A DNA stretch of 64,000 bases, taken from NCBI RefSeq assembly GCF_015234305.1, contig NZ_JADGMI010000002.1, forward strand, positions 558,001-622,000, given 5' to 3'. This document shows positions 16,726-24,626 of this stretch, piece by piece (positions within the stretch are counted from its first letter, which is position 1; the number at the start of each line of letters is the position of its first letter). The position numbers and the translations under genes were made by a program. The stretch is from Superficieibacter sp. 1612_C1 (GTDB taxonomy: Bacteria; Pseudomonadota; Gammaproteobacteria; Enterobacterales; Enterobacteriaceae). Under the pieces are notes generated by a model, which was given only the letters and a program-made list of their open reading frames with translations, had not been told where the DNA came from and searched no databases.

Positions 16726-18498
16726 TTATCCCGCCTGTACGCGCAGCGGCGCGGTGGCGGCGAACAGCCACGGACGCGCGTCGCTCTCCACCAGCGGAGA
16801 AAGCGCTTCACGCACCTGCTGGTGGTAGTCGTCCAGCCACTGTTTCTCCTGCTCGCTCAACAACGACAGCTCTACCTGACTTAAATCGATGGGGATCAGC
16901 GTCAGTGAAGCGAAACGACAAAATCCCGGATGGCCTTCAACCACTTCAACCTGGTTTTCGATGCGGATGCCGTAGCGATCTTCCAGATACAGGCCCGGTT
17001 CGATGGTGATGATATTGCCAGCGGCAAGCGGCCAGGGATTCACTTTCTTCGCCATCCGGTGCGGCTGTTCGTGGATCAGCAACTGATGGCCGACGCCGTG
17101 CCCGGTGCCGTGATCGTAATCCAGGCCCAGCTCCCATAGCGGACGGCGCGCGAAGGCGTCGATCTGATGGCCCTGCGTTCCTGTCGGGAATTGCAGGGTG
17201 ATCAGCGCCAGAAAGCCTTTCAGCACGGCGGTATAGTGCAGGCGACGCTGCGGATCGAGCGTGCCGAATGCCAGCGTGCGGGTAGCGTCCGTGGTGCCGT
17301 TCTGGTACTGACCGCCGGAATCGTTGAGATAAAAGTTCGCGCCGGTGATCGCGGCGTTGGTTTTCTCACTGGAATGGTAATGACACATCGCCGCGTTACT
17401 GCCCGCCGCCGAAATGGTGCTGAAACTCTGCTCAATAAAGCCTGGCTGCTGCTGACGGAACGCCAGTTGCTTTTCCTGTGCTTCACGTTCGGTGAGCGGA
17501 TTGTTCGCGGCTTCACGAGCGGAGACCTCATGCGCCAGCCACGCCAGAAAATTAACCCATGCCGCGCCATCGTAGCGGTGGCAATGGCGGTAGCCTTCCA
17601 GCTCGGTTTGATTCTTCTTCGCTTTAATAAACGTGATGGGATCGGCTTGCCAGATCACGTCACCGCCGGATTGCTCAACGGCGAAACGCAGTGCGACCGG
17701 GGCATTATCCGCATCCAGCGAAATTCGTTTATCCGTGGCAACCTGCTGAACGCGGGGAATAAAGGCTTCCTGCGGTGCCAGCGTGAGCGAGGCAAGAAGC
17801 GATTCGGGCAATCCGGTCGTTTTGCTCGCGGCGACAAACCACTCCACCTCGCCGGTCTGGCTTAACAGCGCAAAAGAAAGGGCAACCGGGCTCATCGCCA
17901 CGTCCGCCCCGCGCACGTTCAGCAGCCAGGCGATATTATCCGGCTGGGTGATCGCCAGAAAATCAACGTTCTGCTCGCGCAGCAGAGCAGCAATGCGCTG
18001 GCGCTTATCTTCGCTGCTCTCTCCGGCCATCTCCGGGGGCATTTCCCGGATGGCCCCCTCGGGCGCAGCGGGACGCGAGGTCCAGATCGCATCAAAGGGA
18101 TCGTGCGGCAGAGGCACCAGTTCACAAGGGGTGGCGCTGAGCGCCTCATACTGACTGTTTACCATCAGCAGCGGTTCGAAGGCGATACGGCTGCCTGCCG
18201 GGAGTTCACTCGCCAGCCACTCAGCAAGTGGTTCGTTATGCAAGTGGTGGATCTCCCATGCGTTGAGATCAACCTCGTTGCGCGCCTGGACCTGATAGCG
18301 TCCGTCGACAAACAGCAGGGCGCGATCGCGCAGGACCAGCGCCAGCCCGGCAGAACCGGTAAAGCCAGTGAGCCACGCCAGTTTGTCATCGTGTGGGGCG
18401 CAGTCTTCGCTTTGGTGCGCATCCGACCGGGGAACGATTATACCGTCCAGCGACTGCGTGATGAGAAGGTCGCGGAGCGCAGAAAGAGAACTATCCAT
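16726..18498 (-). CDS. M24 aminopeptidase P family protein (Xaa-Pro aminopeptidase)
   Basis: A 590-residue cytosolic-type protein. Two creatinase-like N-terminal domains (about residues 5-300) precede the pita-bread catalytic domain. Likely metal ligands are seen in YLNDSGGQYQNGTTDATRT (two Asp), GTGHGVGH (His), TIEPGLYLED (Glu) and IRIENQ (Glu). The length fits the large eukaryotic-type aminopeptidase P class. The start at 18498 has AAGGA upstream; longer in-frame extensions run into amn and are not used. It lies 19 bases behind amn on the same strand, so it is probably cotranscribed with it. It should cleave N-terminal residues before proline. Confidence 0.9.
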   Translation of the reverse strand: MDSSLSALRDLLITQSLDGIIVPRSDAHQSEDCAPHDDKLAWLTGFTGSAGLALVLRDRALLFVDGRYQVQARNEVDLNAWEIHHLHNEPLAEWLASELPAGSRIAFEPLLMVNSQYEALSATPCELVPLPHDPFDAIWTSRPAAPEGAIREMPPEMAGESSEDKRQRIAALLREQNVDFLAITQPDNIAWLLNVRGADVAMSPVALSFALLSQTGEVEWFVAASKTTGLPESLLASLTLAPQEAFIPRVQQVATDKRISLDADNAPVALRFAVEQSGGDVIWQADPITFIKAKKNQTELEGYRHCHRYDGAAWVNFLAWLAHEVSAREAANNPLTEREAQEKQLAFRQQQPGFIEQSFSTISAAGSNAAMCHYHSSEKTNAAITGANFYLNDSGGQYQNGTTDATRTLAFGTLDPQRRLHYTAVLKGFLALITLQFPTGTQGHQIDAFARRPLWELGLDYDHGTGHGVGHQLLIHEQPHRMAKKVNPWPLAAGNIITIEPGLYLEDRYGIRIENQVEVVEGHPGFCRFASLTLIPIDLSQVELSLLSEQEKQWLDDYHQQVREALSPLVESDARPWLFAATAPLRVQAG

Positions 18499-18517
18499 AA
18501 AAAAGTCCTTATCGCGG

Positions 18518-19972
18518 TTAACGGAACGGAGGTTCATTAAAGGTGCGCAGCTTGCGCGAATGCAGGCGTTCGCCTTCGGCCCGCAGCAGGTCGATGGCGC
18601 GAATGCCGATCTGTAAGTGCTCTGAAATCGCCCCCTCATAAAAACGGTTGGCCTGGCCGGGCAGCTTAATTTCGCCGTGTAGCGGTTTATCGGACACGCA
18701 CAGCAGGGTGCCGTAAGGCACGCGGAAGCGGTAGCCCTGCGCCGCAATGGTGGCGCTCTCCATATCAATCGCCACCGCGCGGCTCAGGTTAAAGCGCAGG
18801 GCGGAGGCGGAGTAGCGCAGCTCCCAGTTGCGGTCGTCGGTAGTGACCACGGTCCCGGTGCGCAGGCGCTGTTTAACCTCTTCGCCGGGCATGCCGCTCA
18901 CCTGTTTGGTGGCGTCATACAGCGCGCGCTGCACTTCCGCGATGCTCGGGATCGGAATATCCGGCGGCAGCACCGCGTCCAGTACATGATCGTCACGCAG
19001 GTAAGCGTGGGCCAGCACATAGTCGCCGATAGACTGACTTTCACGCAGTCCACCGCAGTGACCAATCATCAGCCAGACGTCCGGACGCAGGACGGCGAGG
19101 TGATCGCAGATGGTTTTCGCGTTTGACGGACCGACGCCAATATTCACCAGCGTAATGCCCTGACCGTCGGCGGTGATCAGGTGCCAGGCCGGCATCTGGT
19201 GTTTTTTCCACGCCAGGTCGGAAATGGCGGCTTCCGGCGCTTCGGTTTCGGCAGTGATCCAGATCCCGCCCGCGCAGGACAGCGCCACGTAAGGGCTGTC
19301 GGGATCGAGGATTTGGCTGCATCCCCAGCGCACAAACTCGTCAACGTAGCGGGTGTAGTTAGTGAACAATACGAACGGCTGAAAATGTTCGACCGGCGTG
19401 CCCGTATAGTGACGCAGGCGGGCCAGCGAGAAATCGACGCGACGGGCGTCAAAGTGCGACAGCGGGTAAAACTCGGTAGGGTGAAACAGCCCGTCCGCCG
19501 TCTCATCGCCAATTTGCGCCAGTTCGGTGGTCGGGAAGTGGCGGGTTAATCCCGCGCTCATCGAACGATCGAGCGTGATTTCGGAACCATCGATGACATA
19601 AGGAAAAGGGATCTCATGCTGTGACCGTTCCACGATGATTTCCGCGCCGTAATCTTCATAAAGTAGCGTCAGTTGCTCAGCCAGATAATGGCGGAACAGG
19701 GCGGGGCGCGTCACCGTGGTGGTGTAGCAGCCCGCGTGGGTAAAGCGGCCGTAGGCGCGGGTTTTCTGCGCCTTGTGGGCGTTACCGTCCCAGGTCACGG
19801 AAATTTGCGGATAGACAAACAGCCCTTTCGCGCGCGCCTCTCTGTCGGGCAATGTGGCGTCGGCAACGTACGTGCTGATAGCGTCCCGTAGCGCGCTTAC
19901 CGACTGTTCGTAAAGTGCTTCCAGCTGATCCAGCGCCTGTTCCGGGGCCAGCCCGGTACCCTTATTGTTCAT
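18518..19972 (-). CDS. amn: AMP nucleosidase
   Basis: 484 residues from the ATG at 19972 (an upstream in-frame ATG at 19984 adds four residues). It closely resembles E. coli Amn, which splits AMP into adenine and ribose 5-phosphate and limits cellular AMP. The N-terminal AMN domain (about 1-180) is followed by a nucleoside-phosphorylase-like catalytic domain with GITLVNIGVGPSNAKTICDHL, MIGHCGGLRESQ, VAIDMESATIAAQGYRF and LCVSDKPLHGE. A Pho-box-like sequence lies upstream, matching the known phosphate-starvation control of amn. Confidence 0.97.
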   Translation of the reverse strand: MNNKGTGLAPEQALDQLEALYEQSVSALRDAISTYVADATLPDREARAKGLFVYPQISVTWDGNAHKAQKTRAYGRFTHAGCYTTTVTRPALFRHYLAEQLTLLYEDYGAEIIVERSQHEIPFPYVIDGSEITLDRSMSAGLTRHFPTTELAQIGDETADGLFHPTEFYPLSHFDARRVDFSLARLRHYTGTPVEHFQPFVLFTNYTRYVDEFVRWGCSQILDPDSPYVALSCAGGIWITAETEAPEAAISDLAWKKHQMPAWHLITADGQGITLVNIGVGPSNAKTICDHLAVLRPDVWLMIGHCGGLRESQSIGDYVLAHAYLRDDHVLDAVLPPDIPIPSIAEVQRALYDATKQVSGMPGEEVKQRLRTGTVVTTDDRNWELRYSASALRFNLSRAVAIDMESATIAAQGYRFRVPYGTLLCVSDKPLHGEIKLPGQANRFYEGAISEHLQIGIRAIDLLRAEGERLHSRKLRTFNEPPFR

Positions 19973-20016
19973 CATTCGCTCCATGTGTCAGATAGACTGC
20001 CTGTATCCGATAGTAT

Positions 20017-20034
20017 GTCACAGGAATATGAAAC
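20017..20034 (-). promoter_or_regulatory. Pho-box-like site upstream of amn
   Basis: On the minus strand GTTTCATATTCCTGTGAC aligns with the PhoB box (two CTGTCAT-like repeats 11 bases apart), about 45 bases before the amn start. amn is a known Pho regulon gene in E. coli. Confidence 0.55.
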
Positions 20035-20071
20035 AAAAGCCAGCAGATAAAACTGAAGGTAACGCAGGCGG

Positions 20072-20803
20072 TTAATCAGGATGCCGGGTTTCTACGGCGA
20101 TCATGGTCACAAACGGATGAGACTGCCACGGCATATCAGCGCCTTTCTGATACATCGCGGAAATCGTGCCGTCGAGATAAAGCATCTGGCGGACATCCAG
20201 TTTTGACCGGGCATAGCAGGCGAAGTCATAGAAACTGGTTCCGCGCCCGCTCAGCATAAATACCGCCTCGCCCCGCGTTGTGATACCCACCGCATTGCGG
20301 ATTTTTCGTGAACTGGCGGACGGGAGTAAACGGCGGTTGATGGTGCCGTTCTCGATCATCAGCGGACCAGACTGCACGGCGTAATCGATACCTTGTGAGG
20401 TTTTGAAGGTATCAAGATTGACAATCCCGGCCCGCTCACCCTTCACATAAAACACCCCGCCGGGGCGAATAAAAAAGTTACCTCCGCCGGAGGCGTGATT
20501 CAGCGGGACCAGCTGTTTTCCCTTTTCAATATACAGCCCGAGCGGAGCATACGATTTAGCATAAATCCCGCCGTTCATCGCCATCTGTATCCGTCCGTCA
20601 GCATTATTGCCCGCCAGCAGATTGAGCAATGACGCCCAGGCGGTGCCATCCGCTTTTTTCCAGTACATGACGATACGTTCTTGCCGCGTGTTGACGATAT
20701 AGCTCTGCACCGTCAGCGTTGGATCGCTGAGCGTACAGTTGCTGGCAAGGGCGGAAAGCGGGAAGAGCAGGACGGGAAGCAGAGGCAGTAGACGTAATTT
20801 CAA
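20072..20803 (-). CDS. Exported phosphodiester-glycosidase-domain (DUF2233) protein
   Basis: About 243 residues when started at TTG 20803, which follows GAAGGAA and yields a clean signal peptide KLRLLPLLPVLLFPLSALAS; a GTG at 20842 would add 13 residues without a good ribosome-binding site. The mature part carries the NAGPA-like domain: MAMNGGIYAKSYAPLGLYIE, GGGNFFIRPGGVFYV, AVQSGPLMIENG, RNAVGITTRGEAVFMLS and MLYLDGTISAMY. Such proteins are presumed periplasmic phosphodiester glycosidases; the substrate is not known. Its position between amn and tRNA-Asn gives no functional hint. Confidence 0.8.
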   Translation of the reverse strand: MKLRLLPLLPVLLFPLSALASNCTLSDPTLTVQSYIVNTRQERIVMYWKKADGTAWASLLNLLAGNNADGRIQMAMNGGIYAKSYAPLGLYIEKGKQLVPLNHASGGGNFFIRPGGVFYVKGERAGIVNLDTFKTSQGIDYAVQSGPLMIENGTINRRLLPSASSRKIRNAVGITTRGEAVFMLSGRGTSFYDFACYARSKLDVRQMLYLDGTISAMYQKGADMPWQSHPFVTMIAVETRHPD

Positions 20804-20890
20804 CGTGGGAGTTCCTTCGATTAACAAGGGCGTGAGCGTCACCCGGTCCGATGGGGGTAAGTATGAGATTTTTTATCGGGGGAGAAAAGC

Positions 20891-20919
20891 AAAAAGCCCG
20901 CTGAAAAGCGGGCTTCTTT
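20891..20919. terminator. Terminator beside tRNA-Asn
   Basis: AAAAAGCCCGCT and AGCGGGCTTCTTT form a hairpin usable on both strands, six bases from the 3' end of the tRNA. Confidence 0.8.
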
Positions 20920-20925
20920 GAATTT

Positions 20926-21001
20926 TGGCTCCTCTGACTGGACTCGAACCAGTGACATACGGATTAACAGTCCGCCGTTCTACCGACTGAACTACAGAGG
21001 A
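20926..21001 (-). tRNA. asnV: tRNA-Asn (anticodon GTT)
   Basis: 76 bases, identical to the other copies; anticodon GTT and encoded CCA. Position beside nac suggests asnV. Confidence 0.97.
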
Positions 21002-21019
21002 ATCGTGTGAACGGGGCGA

Positions 21020-21048
21020 ATAGTAGCGGGGGGTGATTAGCTTGTCAA
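21020..21048 (-). promoter_or_regulatory. Promoter of tRNA-Asn (20926-21001)
   Basis: Minus strand TTGACA (21048-21043), 17-base spacer, TACTAT (21025-21020), then a CGCCCCG discriminator. Confidence 0.8.
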
Positions 21049-21127
21049 AGGGTGGATGCGGCGAAGGCGTTTGATTGCTGACAAAATCAACAATACAAGG
21101 CGACATCTGCGCTTTTGCTGATATTTA

Positions 21128-21144
21128 CGCACGCTGATGGTGCA
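21128..21144. promoter_or_regulatory. NtrC-binding site upstream of nac
   Basis: CGCACGCTGATGGTGCA matches the 17-bp NtrC consensus (TGCAC-N7-GTGCA) with one mismatch, about 135 bases upstream of the sigma-54 promoter, a normal enhancer distance. Confidence 0.7.
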
Positions 21145-21262
21145 ATCTACCCCCTAATGGGGCATAGCCATTTCCACTGGCTGAATGATAAAAACGCTGT
21201 TTCACATCACAATGTCTTATTATCCAGCCGGTTAGAGTCCAAAAAAGGACATTTGTTAAAAC

Positions 21263-21278
21263 TGGCAAATATCTTGCA
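21263..21278 (+). promoter_or_regulatory. Sigma-54 promoter of nac
   Basis: TGGCAA-N5-TTGCA has the correct -24/-12 spacing (consensus TGGCAC-N5-TTGCA), 58 bases before the nac start. Confidence 0.85.
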
Positions 21279-21335
21279 ATACTCCCGGTAAGATTATTGC
21301 CAGCATTAATACTGGCTTTCCTGACCGGAGGCAAA

Positions 21336-22253
21336 ATGAACTTAAGACGGCTGAAGTATTTCGTAAAAATCGTCGATATTGGCAGTCTGACGCAGGCGGC
21401 GGAAGTGCTACATATTGCACAGCCCGCGTTGAGTCAGCAGGTTGCCACCCTGGAAGGGGAACTGGATCAACAATTGCTGATCCGCACTAAACGCGGCGTG
21501 ACGCCGACCGAAGCGGGCAAAATTCTCTATACCCATGCGCGCACTATTCTTCGCCAGTGTGAACAGGCGCAGTTGGCAGTGAATAATGTCGGACAAACGC
21601 TACGCGGGCAGGTGTCGATCGGCCTTGCGCCGGGAACCGCGGCGTCTTCCGTGACCATGCCGCTGTTACAGGCGGTGCGTGCTGAATTACCTGATGTGCA
21701 GGTTTATCTGCATGAAAACAGCGGCTCGGTGCTGAATGATAAATTGCTCAGCGGCCAGCTCGATATGGCGGTGCTGTATGAGCGCTCTCCCGTGGCCGGT
21801 ATTTCCAGCCAGCCGCTGCTGAAAGAAGATTTGTATCTTGTCGGGACGCGCGATTGTCCGGGGCAAAGCGTCGACCTTGCGGCGGTGGCTGAAATGAACC
21901 TGTTTCTGCCGCGTGACTATAGTGCGGTGCGCCTGCGGGTGGATGAAGCGTTTTCCCTACGCCGCCTGACGGCAAAAATTGTCGGCGAAATCGACTCCAT
22001 CGCGACGCTAACGGCGGCGATTGCCAGCGGGATGGGCGTTACGGTACTTCCGGAGTCGGCTGCCCGCTCACTCTCCGGCGCAGCGAATGGCTGGATGGCG
22101 CGGATCTCGACGCCGTCAATGAGTCTGCCGCTTTCGCTGAACGTCTCAGCGCGCGGTTCGCTCTCGCCACAGGCGCAGGCGGTGCGTGAGATCCTCATGT
22201 CGCTGGTAACCCGTCCGGCGATGGAAAACCGCGAGTTACTGCTGGTCAGTTAG
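21336..22253 (+). CDS. nac: Nitrogen assimilation control regulator Nac (LysR family)
   Basis: 305 residues from ATG 21336, preceded by GGAGG. The N-terminal LysR helix-turn-helix reads MNLRRLKYFVKIVDIGSLTQAAEVLHIAQPALSQQV and matches Nac of Klebsiella and E. coli. The rest is the LysR C-terminal domain, which in Nac is thought to need no small-molecule inducer. Nac links the NtrC/sigma-54 nitrogen response to sigma-70 genes such as those for histidine, proline and urea use. The sigma-54 promoter and NtrC site just upstream support this identification. Confidence 0.96.
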   Translation: MNLRRLKYFVKIVDIGSLTQAAEVLHIAQPALSQQVATLEGELDQQLLIRTKRGVTPTEAGKILYTHARTILRQCEQAQLAVNNVGQTLRGQVSIGLAPGTAASSVTMPLLQAVRAELPDVQVYLHENSGSVLNDKLLSGQLDMAVLYERSPVAGISSQPLLKEDLYLVGTRDCPGQSVDLAAVAEMNLFLPRDYSAVRLRVDEAFSLRRLTAKIVGEIDSIATLTAAIASGMGVTVLPESAARSLSGAANGWMARISTPSMSLPLSLNVSARGSLSPQAQAVREILMSLVTRPAMENRELLLVS

Positions 22254-22353
22254 TCATATAACCAAAAGGAATAAGTTGCTGGTTTTTATTATTTGTTCTG
22301 CCAGGCCCGGGACTTTAACAATAGCGTTATGTCATATGGCCCCGGAGGGTAGG

Positions 22354-23304
22354 GTGAATTTCCAGCAACTTAAAATTATTCGTGAGGCCGCACGTCAGGA
22401 TTTTAATCTGACAGAGGTCGCCAACATGCTTTACACCTCGCAATCTGGCGTTAGTCGTCACATTCGCGAACTGGAAGAAGAGCTGGGTATTGAGATTTTC
22501 ATCCGGCGGGGCAAGCGCTTACTGGGGATGACGGAGCCGGGAAAAGCGCTGTTGGTGATTGCGGAACGAATTCTTAATGAAGCCAGTAACGTGCGTCGGC
22601 TGGCCGACCTGTTTACCAACGATGCGTCTGGCGTACTGACCATCGCCACCACCCATACACAGGCGCGTTACAGCCTGCCGCCAGTGATTAAGGCGTTTCG
22701 CGAACTCTTTAAAGAGGTCCGCCTGGAGCTGGTGCAGGGTACACCGCAGGAAATTGAAGCGCTATTGCACAATGGCGGCGCGGATATCGGCATCGCCAGT
22801 GAACGGTTAAGTAATGACCCAACGCTGGTGGCGTTCCCGTGGTTTCGCTGGCACCACAGCCTGCTGCTGCCGCACGATCACCCCCTGACGCTCATCTCAC
22901 CGCTGACGCTGGAAGAGATCGCGCGCTGGCCGCTGATAACTTACCGTCAGGGGATCACCGGTCGTTCACGTATTGATGAAGCCTTCAGCCGCAAAGGGCT
23001 GACGCCGGATATCGTACTAAGCGCTCAGGATTCAGACGTCATTAAAACCTACGTCGATCTGGGGCTGGGCATTGGTCTGGTGGCTGAGCAGTCTGCCGGA
23101 GAGCAGGAGAACGGCAAGCTGGTGCGCCTCGACACCCGCCATCTTTTTGATGCCAGCACGGTCTGGCTGGGCCTTAAACGCGGCCAGCTTCAGCGTAATT
23201 ATGTCTGGCAGTTTATCGAGTTATGTAATGCCGGGCTGTCGCTGGCGGAAATTAAACGCCAGGCGATGGAGCCAGATGAAGTGGTGATTGACTACCAGAT
23301 TTAA
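22354..23304 (+). CDS. cbl: Sulfur-starvation regulator Cbl (CysB-like, LysR family)
   Basis: 316 residues from GTG 22354 with AGGGTAGG upstream. The N-terminus MNFQQLKIIREAARQDFNLTEVANMLYTSQSGVSRHIRELEEELG is almost that of E. coli Cbl. The C-terminal part is a CysB-like effector domain; Cbl senses adenosine phosphosulfate and switches on tau and ssu genes for taurine and alkanesulfonate use when sulfate is short. It lies 100 bases after nac, as in E. coli. Downstream is a dioxygenase-transporter operon that is a natural Cbl target. Confidence 0.96.
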   Translation: MNFQQLKIIREAARQDFNLTEVANMLYTSQSGVSRHIRELEEELGIEIFIRRGKRLLGMTEPGKALLVIAERILNEASNVRRLADLFTNDASGVLTIATTHTQARYSLPPVIKAFRELFKEVRLELVQGTPQEIEALLHNGGADIGIASERLSNDPTLVAFPWFRWHHSLLLPHDHPLTLISPLTLEEIARWPLITYRQGITGRSRIDEAFSRKGLTPDIVLSAQDSDVIKTYVDLGLGIGLVAEQSAGEQENGKLVRLDTRHLFDASTVWLGLKRGQLQRNYVWQFIELCNAGLSLAEIKRQAMEPDEVVIDYQI

Positions 23305-23340
23305 ATCTCCGCGATCGTTCACGCCGTAGCTGGCGTCGAT

Positions 23341-23380
23341 AAAGCCCGAGTCCGGCGTGCTGCCTGGCTCAGGCTTTTTT
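23341..23380 (+). terminator. Terminator after cbl
   Basis: AAAGCC-GAG and CTC-GGCTTTTTT pair across about 19 bases, 36 bases past the cbl stop. The following 275 bases up to the dioxygenase gene are AT-rich promoter DNA without another gene. Confidence 0.75.
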
Positions 23381-23657
23381 GTTTTGATGAATCAGCACTT
23401 GCGCCTAATCACAGAATCCAGAAATTTTTCTCATATTATACGGGCTAAGAATGGCATGCGGTTATCGGCGATCCCTCTGTGTCATTGACAATGCTTTCGC
23501 CATAAATACCAGATGAATGCACTGTCGTGGCGTATATTTGTATTTTCTGACTTAGCTTATGCAAAAGCGCTTACTATATTTATTACCAAAAAGTCTTTTC
23601 GGCCCACGCGCTTTATTAATAGAGTTGAGTTCCTGTTAATATTTAAGGAAATCAACC

Positions 23658-24626
23658 ATGACCTCAGCAATTACTGTTGCCCGTAGCGACTTTGATCAAT
23701 TAGATGTTCATCCCGTAGCCGGAAACATTGGTGCGGAGGTTCGTAATATATCTCTGTCTGCGGATCTGAGTGACGAGGTTATTCAGCAGATAGAAAATGC
23801 ACTGGTAAAATATAAGGTTTTATTTTTCCGCCGCCAGCATCATTTAACGGATGAAACGCACCAGGCGTTCGGTGCACGCTTTGGAAAAATCGTTGCCCAT
23901 CCTACGGTTCCCTCGCCTGATGGGACCAAATTATTTGAACTGGACGCCTCCAAAGGCGGCGGACGAGCTGATTCCTGGCATACTGATGTCACCTTCGTGG
24001 AGGCCTTTCCCAAAATATCGATTCTGCGCGGCGTGACGATCCCGGAATATGGTGGCGATACCGTCTGGGCCAATACCGCACGTGCGTATGAATCCTTACC
24101 CGAATCCTTAAAACAATTTGTCGGCACGTTACGCGCTGTTCACACTAATAATTATGATTATGCGGCTGAGCGTCTTGAAACGGATAAACAACGCCTGCAT
24201 CACCACAAAAAGGTTTTTGTCTCTTCCGTCTGGGAAGCAGAACACCCGGTTGTGCATATTCACCCGGTGAGCGGCGAACGTATTTTATTACTCGGCCATT
24301 TTGTCAAAAATCTGGTGGGATTCAGCAGCCGCGAATCCGCACAGCTTTTTGATTTATTGCAGAACCGCATTATTCGACTGGAAAATACCGTGCGCTGGCA
24401 GTGGCAGCAGGATGACGTGGTGATCTGGGATAACCGTAGCACGCAGCATTACGCTGTAAATGATTATGGAACGCAGCCTCGCGTGGTACGCCGGGTGACG
24501 GTGGAGGGCGAGCCCGCAACGGGCATTGACGGCAGCCGCAGCCGCACGGTGGCCCGTCCCCAGGATGCCGTCAATGAAGGATCTCCGGTTAACCCGACTA
24601 CGGATGTGAAATATGCAGCGTCGTGA
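23658..24626 (+). CDS. Fe(II)/2-oxoglutarate dioxygenase, TauD/AtsK type
   Basis: 322 residues, typical TauD/TfdA size plus a short C-terminal tail. The facial triad is visible: H108 and D110 in SWHTDVTF and H264 in QHYAVNDY, with the 2-oxoglutarate-binding Arg in PRVVRRVTVEG. The stretch ILRGVTIPEYGGDTVWANT resembles alkylsulfatase AtsK more than E. coli TauD. Such enzymes oxidise the carbon next to sulfate or sulfonate and release sulfate or sulfite. Start has AAGGAAA upstream. It overlaps the binding-protein gene by 14 bases and follows cbl, so a sulfur-scavenging role is likely. The substrate is open: alkyl sulfate, sugar sulfate or sulfosugar. Confidence 0.88.
   Translation: MTSAITVARSDFDQLDVHPVAGNIGAEVRNISLSADLSDEVIQQIENALVKYKVLFFRRQHHLTDETHQAFGARFGKIVAHPTVPSPDGTKLFELDASKGGGRADSWHTDVTFVEAFPKISILRGVTIPEYGGDTVWANTARAYESLPESLKQFVGTLRAVHTNNYDYAAERLETDKQRLHHHKKVFVSSVWEAEHPVVHIHPVSGERILLLGHFVKNLVGFSSRESAQLFDLLQNRIIRLENTVRWQWQQDDVVIWDNRSTQHYAVNDYGTQPRVVRRVTVEGEPATGIDGSRSRTVARPQDAVNEGSPVNPTTDVKYAAS

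Noticed and set aside
17167..17865. Long open frame on plus strand inside the M24 aminopeptidase gene
   Set aside because: It is antisense to a gene with full motifs, has no family pattern and reflects the high GC of the third codon positions.
22276..22353. Extended cbl start at 22276
   Set aside because: The added residues are not part of the LysR domain; GTG 22354 has a good ribosome-binding site and matches E. coli Cbl.
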